Position numbers and translations under genes: made by a program. Shown here piece by piece: positions 23,301 to 28,381 of a DNA stretch of 28,381 nt (position 1 is its first letter; every line of letters starts with the position of its first letter). The notes under the pieces were generated by a model. That model made no database searches. It was not told the origin of the DNA and was given only the letters and a program-made list of their open reading frames with translations. This stretch comes from CAYFYJ01 sp964347415. GTDB taxonomy: Archaea > Aenigmatarchaeota > Aenigmatarchaeia > CG10238-14. The stretch lies in the NCBI GenBank assembly GCA_964347415.1, contig CAYFYJ010000011.1:1-28381 (forward strand), in the 5' to 3' direction.

Positions 23301-26300
23301 CTGATATATTGTTTTCAGTAACAGAAGCATTGAAGTAAAGAGTTGAGTTATCTGAGATATTACATCTTATAGTATGATTACCTTCAGGAACTGTGGAGTT
23401 AGAGCTAATATTCCATTCAACTTTTGCATAACCAGAAGTATTCGTGGTGACTCTGTCAAGAAGATTATCGTTGTCCCAAAAACTAATTGGATAGTTATAT
23501 TGCCCCCAACTAGATGTATTGCTAGTGACTTCGCATGCAATATCAACTATACCAGAAGATTCATTCCTCCAAAGAACATCATCTGCATCAGGATTTATGA
23601 CTTCAACGTCAGCAAAACCAAATATGTAAACTGAAACGTTTTTCTCATTAGAATTATACAAATTCCCAGTAGCATTAGCGATAATAATTTGTGGATAACG
23701 AGGGGTACATGTCGGATCAAGATTCCAAGTAGTATTCATTCCCTGACTCACGACTCCTGATGGATTAGGACAGAGGTCAGGATGAACGAATGGATATAGA
23801 CTATACCAAGAAACATTGTGGGAATAACTATCCTGAGTTAGACATTCATCCGTTACAGTTGAATTCAAAATTACAGTCTGTCTTTCATACAATACTAAAT
23901 TGTCCACAGGAAGAATGATTGTTACGTTCAATGTTCCTTTCAAGATTACGTTTGTACTACTCTCATTGTTCGTTATTGTATAATAACCCGAACCACCTTC
24001 AGTCAATGTTACGTTGATTTGATGATTACCTAAAGGAGTGCTGCAATCAGTATTCCAGGTATGACTACAATAGCCTGTATTGTTTGTAGTTGAACTTGCT
24101 ACTGGTAGATTGTCTATGTACCATGTACAATTATAACCACTCTCAGCGACATCATACCCATTTTCATCTACTAATTTGGCCGTTAGAATTGAACTTTCAT
24201 TTCTAGTGAAATTTTGACCCATTATCGTTAAGTTGATGTTCAATTCACCGTAAATATTAACAGTGGCGTTTGTTGAGTTACTGTCGTTATAATATGAATC
24301 TTGGTAGACACCAGCCTTCCACCATTGTTGTTTTGCATCATAAGATTCATCAGGATCAAAAGTGAATTTACAAAATCCAGAAGAATTGGTTGTAATAGAA
24401 TTTACAAAGACGAAATTGGTCTCATCTTCTGTAACCCATAAACTACAGTTCACTCCACCAGTAACATTTTCAGGCGGACTTAAATCTATATCTGTAACAA
24501 CAACCGTAAAATCGGCAGAATCTGATCCTGTTCTGGTAACATTTGCACCATCTCCCTCAATTACTGTAATATATGTTCTATGTTTCAAGATGTCAAACTG
24601 TTTGACATCAGGTCCTCCTATCAAAACAGTAGTATTCTCATAAGGATGTAAAATCTCAGTTCCATTAAAATCTCGAAATTCATATGAGTAATAGTTCTTT
24701 CCGATCCATGAACTAGTTGAAGTTACATTGAAGATTAAAGTTTCGCTTTCACTCGTATTAGTTGTTGTATTCTGGGAAGCAACTTTTTCCCAAATATCAG
24801 AATTAACATGATAAACCCATAGATTAACTGTAACATTATCTCCTTCATAATCGGTCACATTAACAGAAAAACTAAAGTTATTACCCCAGATGTCAGATGG
24901 TGGTTGAACTACAAAATTATTTAGTTCGGGTAGAGAATTTATTGATCCATTGACTGTGTATACGGTGGTTGATGTGTGGGGTTGCTTTACTGTGAAAAAA
25001 TCAGCAACATCGTTTCCATCAGAATCTGGTCCTTTACAGACAAAAAAATCATCTGTAATAATCGTTATCCTATAATAATTTGGACAATCTGACGAAGTAG
25101 TTAATTCATAATCATTGCCTTCCCAATAAACAAGCAATCCCTCGTTAGACCTAACTTCCGAACCAATAGTTATGTTTGCTGTGACGTTGTAGAAGATAGC
25201 TGGATTTGTCGATGTTTCATTCCATATTGTGTAATTCTTCAACCATTCTCCATTGGTCGTTACTGAATCATATTCTTTACCCCAAACAGGCATGTCTCCA
25301 GACATAGTATCATCCCAAAGAAGAGTGGGAGATGGTAAAGTTCCTATTCTATCGATGGTTAAAACATCTGTACCTAGATCACAGATATTTGCTGCTACCG
25401 AATATCGTTTACCAGCAAAGTCGCATACTGTTACGCTAGGATTTACCTCGACATATCTTATCTCTATATCATTAGGAGGATTGGCATAGTAAGATATGTT
25501 TATTGATTGATTACCAATGGTTTCATTAACAACTGTATTATTCGTTCTCGACCAAGCATTTACGGACTGGGAAGAAATTGCTTCTGATGCTGAGTAATTG
25601 TAAGTTATGTTTATGGATGTTACGTTTAAATCCCCGCCACTATCAGAATGGAAAACGAAAGGAACATCACAAACCTGTAAGGGGCAACCACTAAGATAAC
25701 TTTCAATTTCTGAATTAATACTCGGGCCTGAAATGTTCACAGGCTCTCTTAATTTTGAGGATGAATGTTGCCAATCATTACTGCCATCTTCTCCAAGATC
25801 AAGATATACATTCGTTGGATAATACTCGAAATTCAAAATATAAACGTATGTGTCCCTTGAACCGGCTACAACCTCATTACCTGGGTCAGGAGTAATATCG
25901 CCAACATCAACGCCTTGAACGGTATTGTCTGTACCATATCTTAGAATCAATTCTCCATTAGAGTTCAATATATAAACCCTTCTGTCTTTAGATCCGATAA
26001 CAACCTCATCCCCTTCATCAGCAGTAACATTACCAATCGCTACAGATACCACATGCCAGCCGGTTTCGTAATTCCATAATTCATTATTATCTGCATCTAA
26101 CAGGTATACTCGATTATTATCTGTTGCTACTGCTATTTCTCTACCAGGAATGGATGTATTTACATCACCAATAGCCACATCGAATATATTAGCAGCATCC
26201 CCAAAATAACGGCCCCAGATAAGATTACCAGATGAGTTTATTAAATAAACTGAATGATTACTATCTCCAGCTACAACCTCATTTCCTCCAATGATAGAAT

Positions 26301-27054
26301 TTACATCTCCAATGGCAACACAATGTACATTACCAGTAGTAGAATAAGACCATATCTCATTGAGTTCATTATCCAATAAATAAACTTTTTCATCTTGATA
26401 GGCAGCTGCTATTTCATTGTACTCATCAACAGTTACATTCCCGATAGCCACATCATTAAAAACATTTGTCCTTGTATACTTCTGTATTTCAGAGCCATCG
26501 GATGCCCTAAGTATGTAAATATTATAATCATCTGTTGCAGCTGCTATTTCATTACCTGTGACAGATGAATTGATCTCCCCTATTGCCACACCATTGACAC
26601 CCTTATTTTCAAGGATATTGTCCGGCCACAAATTATCGCCAGTAGAATTCAGTAAATCAATACCATTATATGTACCAACTGCTATTTCATTCTCAGGTGT
26701 TGAAGTAATCGCGTTTCCGATTGCTATACTATAAACTTCCTCTGTTGCAAAGGCTTGAGTTGGAGTGCTCTCACCTTTTAAAGTAATGTTTGAATATAAA
26801 ATCGTAGAATTTTTAGGAATACTAACCCAGATTGTTTTATTTTCATTGCTAGTGTATTGTAATATTTGATAACTAGTACTATCATTGAATTGAGTTTCCT
26901 CAAACATGAAAATTGGGTTTGCTGGATCTAAAATGAAACTCAATTGATTCGCTGAATAACCCAGACTAAAGAATACAGCTAACATTAAGAAAATCACGGT
27001 AATTACGAAGAGTTTAATTTTTTCAGGATGGAACTTCATAATCCACCTCTTCAA
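20386..27054 (-). CDS. Giant transmembrane adhesin-HerA/DUF87 ATPase fusion
   Basis: The 2222-residue protein spans the membrane. An N-terminal signal/anchor helix (about 15-33) comes first. Seven repeats of the form VAIGDVN...GNEVVAG...VYLLD..G..LW (about 103-408) predict a seven-bladed FG-GAP/PQQ-like propeller. Many Ig-like beta domains rich in N-x-S/T sequons follow (about 430-1530). Two CGDGxC..GE...CPxDCG cysteine modules flank a polyglycine linker (about 1540-1620), then a NEW3/CARDB-like domain and a membrane helix (about 1835-1855). The cytoplasmic ATPase has Walker A GATGSGKS (Lys1917), VVFDPTAQWSGF, Walker B VVFDEVHRL (Asp2040, Glu2041) and GLIMASQVLSDF. The ATPase matches HerA/FtsK-type hexameric motors. 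The start overlaps the small regulator gene by 32 nt, and the last codons form the Shine-Dalgarno of the coiled-coil gene. Role unknown. DNA or protein translocation at cell contact is a hypothesis. Confidence 0.92.
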   Translation of the reverse strand: MKRWIMKFHPEKIKLFVITVIFLMLAVFFSLGYSANQLSFILDPANPIFMFEETQFNDSTSYQILQYTSNENKTIWVSIPKNSTILYSNITLKGESTPTQAFATEEVYSIAIGNAITSTPENEIAVGTYNGIDLLNSTGDNLWPDNILENKGVNGVAIGEINSSVTGNEIAAATDDYNIYILRASDGSEIQKYTRTNVFNDVAIGNVTVDEYNEIAAAYQDEKVYLLDNELNEIWSYSTTGNVHCVAIGDVNSIIGGNEVVAGDSNHSVYLINSSGNLIWGRYFGDAANIFDVAIGDVNTSIPGREIAVATDNNRVYLLDADNNELWNYETGWHVVSVAIGNVTADEGDEVVIGSKDRRVYILNSNGELILRYGTDNTVQGVDVGDITPDPGNEVVAGSRDTYVYILNFEYYPTNVYLDLGEDGSNDWQHSSSKLREPVNISGPSINSEIESYLSGCPLQVCDVPFVFHSDSGGDLNVTSINITYNYSASEAISSQSVNAWSRTNNTVVNETIGNQSINISYYANPPNDIEIRYVEVNPSVTVCDFAGKRYSVAANICDLGTDVLTIDRIGTLPSPTLLWDDTMSGDMPVWGKEYDSVTTNGEWLKNYTIWNETSTNPAIFYNVTANITIGSEVRSNEGLLVYWEGNDYELTTSSDCPNYYRITIITDDFFVCKGPDSDGNDVADFFTVKQPHTSTTVYTVNGSINSLPELNNFVVQPPSDIWGNNFSFSVNVTDYEGDNVTVNLWVYHVNSDIWEKVASQNTTTNTSESETLIFNVTSTSSWIGKNYYSYEFRDFNGTEILHPYENTTVLIGGPDVKQFDILKHRTYITVIEGDGANVTRTGSDSADFTVVVTDIDLSPPENVTGGVNCSLWVTEDETNFVFVNSITTNSSGFCKFTFDPDESYDAKQQWWKAGVYQDSYYNDSNSTNATVNIYGELNINLTIMGQNFTRNESSILTAKLVDENGYDVAESGYNCTWYIDNLPVASSTTNNTGYCSHTWNTDCSTPLGNHQINVTLTEGGSGYYTITNNESSTNVILKGTLNVTIILPVDNLVLYERQTVILNSTVTDECLTQDSYSHNVSWYSLYPFVHPDLCPNPSGVVSQGMNTTWNLDPTCTPRYPQIIIANATGNLYNSNEKNVSVYIFGFADVEVINPDADDVLWRNESSGIVDIACEVTSNTSSWGQYNYPISFWDNDNLLDRVTTNTSGYAKVEWNISSNSTVPEGNHTIRCNISDNSTLYFNASVTENNISVTVKGPEDWLPPTFSRINANSVEQYRENVIIEADVEDVWGVDKVWVIITHPNGTNSMNLMTNISSLTWTYSENFTDLGDYDFTIFANDTSGNENQDSSWFEVYLPLILTGNITNWNGNTNVTAQLNFYRNGTNSLIHRVNTNSSYGYYNITVYKRLYDLEVDIFNHTILFYNFNTTATAEQQFNTTEITNITNPLNFTNISVTWIRPARYITRLAAFDINSILVSDRITLTMDYSSPAESIGYEPSIRISRCPSWSYLNTTCSGWDDPAGIPDLDSDTVSLNVTSLSVYAAIEAAECGDGYCHAGESCGEVYYCPNDCGECPTGDDGGDGGGGGGGGGERRTVCGNDICESGENSQNCPKDCGPPETLFSVRTNLTEPQLNPGTEEIFALWVTNNVDYSINASFSVTGSIAEFISFEKDSMEIDANEEEINKIYVTIPSNTDTGTYTGDIYVIGDGKTITLPVTLTVSIKGATILDIIVQSMNKIVGINETARFRVMLYNQGLYKRLNLNLTYSIVNPETQEVFYEDNEELEITQSKTLDKRIPLSGLGIPAGRYLFNVTVKYDSKTASSYDDFEITESFWTTDRINQALIIIVIITIPIVVYFVRKRYIVWKLSKARYIFPLDFDKLPIGKIWLGKIAETNRKSFFNMKELRTHVLTAGATGSGKSVSAMIFVEELLREKVPVVVFDPTAQWSGFVRPCKDPNLLKFYKEFGIDKRDVKPYRGMIYEVTDPNVKINFDKYMNPGEITVFMLNKLKPGQYDDAVRNIIDTIFAHGWEESTKLRMVVVFDEVHRLLEKYGGKGGYVSLEKACREFRKWGIGLIMASQVLSDFKEAIKGNVLTEIQLHTKSLGDLGRVEKKYGLDYAKRVTRLEVGVGMIQNPRYNKGRPWFVAFRPTLHEPHKIPDRDLETYKEYANILAKIETKIGSMEKAGQDVFDLKTEFKLAQDKLKKGRFRMAKIYIDSLKKHVLGG

Positions 27055-27283
27055 ATTCTTTATTAAACTTCGCCAGAATACTCCTCAAGTAATGTAGAGT
27101 TGCGGAACCAACTCTTCTCCTGTAAATAATCCCAGAACCCTTCAACTCAAAAATATACTTTATGATGGTTTGTCTGCTGACACCTATCTTGTCTGACAAG
27201 GCCTGAAGCGTTAATCCCTCTGGATGAGTTTCTAAAATTTTGATTATCTCTTGCTTTACATTTTTTCCATTAATAATAATCAC
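27023..27283 (-). CDS. Small winged-helix DNA-binding regulator, second copy
   Basis: The 86-residue protein has a winged helix with helix-turn-helix GLTLQALSDKIGVSRQTIIK and wing IIYRRRVGSATLHYLR, plus an acidic C-terminal extension. It is related to the 67-residue regulator at 9665-9868. Like it, it lies directly before and overlapping (32 nt) a giant surface protein gene. GTG 27283 is taken as start. No Shine-Dalgarno is evident, and a TATA at 27322-27331 would give a leader of about 15-20 nt. Three palindromes lie in this leader, one covering the start codon, so autorepression is likely. Confidence 0.8.
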   Translation of the reverse strand: MIIINGKNVKQEIIKILETHPEGLTLQALSDKIGVSRQTIIKYIFELKGSGIIYRRRVGSATLHYLRSILAKFNKEFEEVDYEVPS

Positions 27284-27331
27284 TAGTGATAACTACTAAT
27301 GATAATAATTATCGTATACGAGAATTTAAAA
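27279..27331. promoter_or_regulatory. Promoter with three adjoining palindromes (operator candidate)
   Basis: Between a minus-strand TATA (TTTTAAATTC, 27322-27331) and the regulator's start are three perfect inverted repeats. They are TCGTATACGA (27312-27321), GATAATAATTATC (27301-27313) and ATCACTAGTGAT (27279-27290, covering the GTG start). This is the placement expected for a repressor that blocks initiation. CATTAGTAG (minus, 27293-27301), shared with the other regulator's leader, lies between the second and third. Confidence 0.55.
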
Positions 27332-27332
27332 C

Positions 27333-28381
27333 TTACGTTTCTGGATTTATCCTCTTCCTCACTTCTTCCAGGATCCTAGACCTTTGTCTTCTTCTTTTAT
27401 ACCTGTAATAAAACACTGAGAATATTACTATTAACACTATTATTATCACTATACCAGGCCAAAAGATTAGACCAACCATTATGAACTTTCTTATCTTTTC
27501 TATTGGGTCACATACCTCCTCATAGTTCTTTTCTTCAAGGTATGCTTGAGCCCGAATAAACTGTTCCTCTGGTTCATAGAAGGGTGGTATTATTATCTTT
27601 GATGTGTTAGATGCCAACAATTCCATTTCTACGCTTATATCAACCCTTGCAATCACTTTCTGCTCTAATGGTATGGCATATTCAAACCAATTTATTGCTT
27701 GAGCATAATTCTTTTTTTCATATTCTTCCAAACCTCTCCCAAAAGCAAGCTGAGCATCCTCATGCATAATCTTCATAAAAGTAACATCCAAACAGTCCTC
27801 GACTAAGAGGGATTGAGTTGCCTCTTTCAAGAGTTTTTGATATTCAATCAACATTAAATTCGCTATTTCTTCTATATTTGCACCGATGACCAGAGTCAAG
27901 TTTTCACTGTTGCTTTCTATGCTATCAGTAGCTTTCACTTTCAATCGATAAATCCCTGTTTTGGTATAACTGGGTACGTTTATCATAACCAAATATCCTT
28001 GTATTCTTTTTTCGGGAATAGTCATGATCGATGGGATGGTTTCAATCCAATCTGATGAAATACCTTCGATTGAGATCTTAACATCTTTAACTGCTGTGTT
28101 ACCTGTGTTTTCTACTGTTGCTACAAAACTTGTTCTGTTTCCGGTTGTAACTGAAATTAAGTTAGTTGAAAGATTCAGTATTAATTGTTTTTTGGTTGGT
28201 GGGCCACCCGATGGAACCCATCCGTCACCTCCATCTCCGTCTTCTTCTTCAGGTGGTTCCGGACAAGGAATTACTTTAAAAGTATCAGATGACTCTGTCC
28301 AATTCCCATCAGATTGTAGAATTGCTAGGAATGTATGATAATCTAATTCAGCATCAGAAGGAACTTTTAGTATTGGTATCC
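27333..28381 (-). CDS. Membrane-anchored surface protein with CARDB-like and TPR-like parts (5' partial)
   Basis: The frame stays open upstream of the ATG at 28025 to the window edge, giving about 349 residues. In order there is a beta domain end, an acidic Pro/Gly linker (EPPEEEDGDGGDGW), and a CARDB/NEW3-like domain (SFVATVENTGNTAVKDVKIS). A helical TPR-like part (AQLAFGRGLEEYEKKNYAQA) follows, then a membrane helix (GIVIIIVLIVIFSVFYY) and a basic tail. It lies 49 nt upstream of the second regulator, on the same strand. The gene start and signal peptide lie outside the window. It shares its C-terminal plan with the three other anchored proteins here. Confidence 0.8.
   Translation of the reverse strand, partial: IPILKVPSDAELDYHTFLAILQSDGNWTESSDTFKVIPCPEPPEEEDGDGGDGWVPSGGPPTKKQLILNLSTNLISVTTGNRTSFVATVENTGNTAVKDVKISIEGISSDWIETIPSIMTIPEKRIQGYLVMINVPSYTKTGIYRLKVKATDSIESNSENLTLVIGANIEEIANLMLIEYQKLLKEATQSLLVEDCLDVTFMKIMHEDAQLAFGRGLEEYEKKNYAQAINWFEYAIPLEQKVIARVDISVEMELLASNTSKIIIPPFYEPEEQFIRAQAYLEEKNYEEVCDPIEKIRKFIMVGLIFWPGIVIIIVLIVIFSVFYYRYKRRRQRSRILEEVRKRINPET

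Overview
The window looks like a piece of an AT-rich archaeal chromosome, most likely from a DPANN-type lineage (inference from gene style; I cannot place it further). Evidence: an archaeal-type leucyl-tRNA synthetase with zinc ribbons, two CCA-less tRNA genes, TATA-box promoters 20-30 bp from start codons with several leaderless or near-leaderless genes, strong GGTGAT/GGAGG Shine-Dalgarno sites inside operons, T-rich terminators, two archaeal MinD-like ATPases, and an unusual number of large, sequon-rich (N-x-S/T) membrane-anchored surface proteins.

Layout. 1-5.06 kb: the tail of a truncated gene, tRNA-Arg(UCU) divergent from leuS (which appears to start at an ATT codon), a tiny poly-lysine reading frame with a perfect ribosome binding site, a class I glutamine amidotransferase, then on the minus strand a GNAT acetyltransferase and a MinD ATPase. 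5.05-9.87 kb: a 1539-residue surface protein, built on a strict 20-residue repeat, that is translationally coupled at its start to a small winged-helix regulator and at its end to MinD. 9.99-11.7 kb: three plus-strand membrane or secreted proteins (CPBP-like, three-TM, and a phage-structural-like secreted protein). 11.75-14.4 kb: a CARDB/NEW3-like surface protein and an overlapping RimK-type ATP-grasp ligase/retropepsin pair. 14.4-17.8 kb: a zinc-ribbon protein with MscL, a second MinD paralogue, tRNA-Ser(GGA), an unlisted 41-residue CxxC/CxxC protein, a TM-helix/MscS-related protein and two small membrane proteins. 17.8-27.3 kb: a minus-strand operon of a second small winged-helix regulator, a 2222-residue protein joining a seven-repeat beta-propeller and Ig-like adhesin to a cytoplasmic HerA/DUF87 ATPase through one membrane helix, an acidic coiled-coil protein and an APC permease. 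27.3-28.4 kb: the C-terminal part of a further anchored surface protein.

How the parts fit. The most striking pattern is one architecture used twice: [small winged-helix regulator, overlapping] -> [giant anchored surface protein] -> [P-loop ATPase]. In one locus the ATPase is MinD in a coupled downstream gene. In the other it is a HerA-type motor fused into the same polypeptide. Both regulator genes have clusters of inverted repeats in their promoters and share the 9-mer CATTAGTAG in their leaders, which suggests autoregulated, possibly cross-regulated, surface machines. A role in cell-cell contact or DNA transfer is a hypothesis based on HerA-type ATPases such as CedB and is not shown by the sequence.
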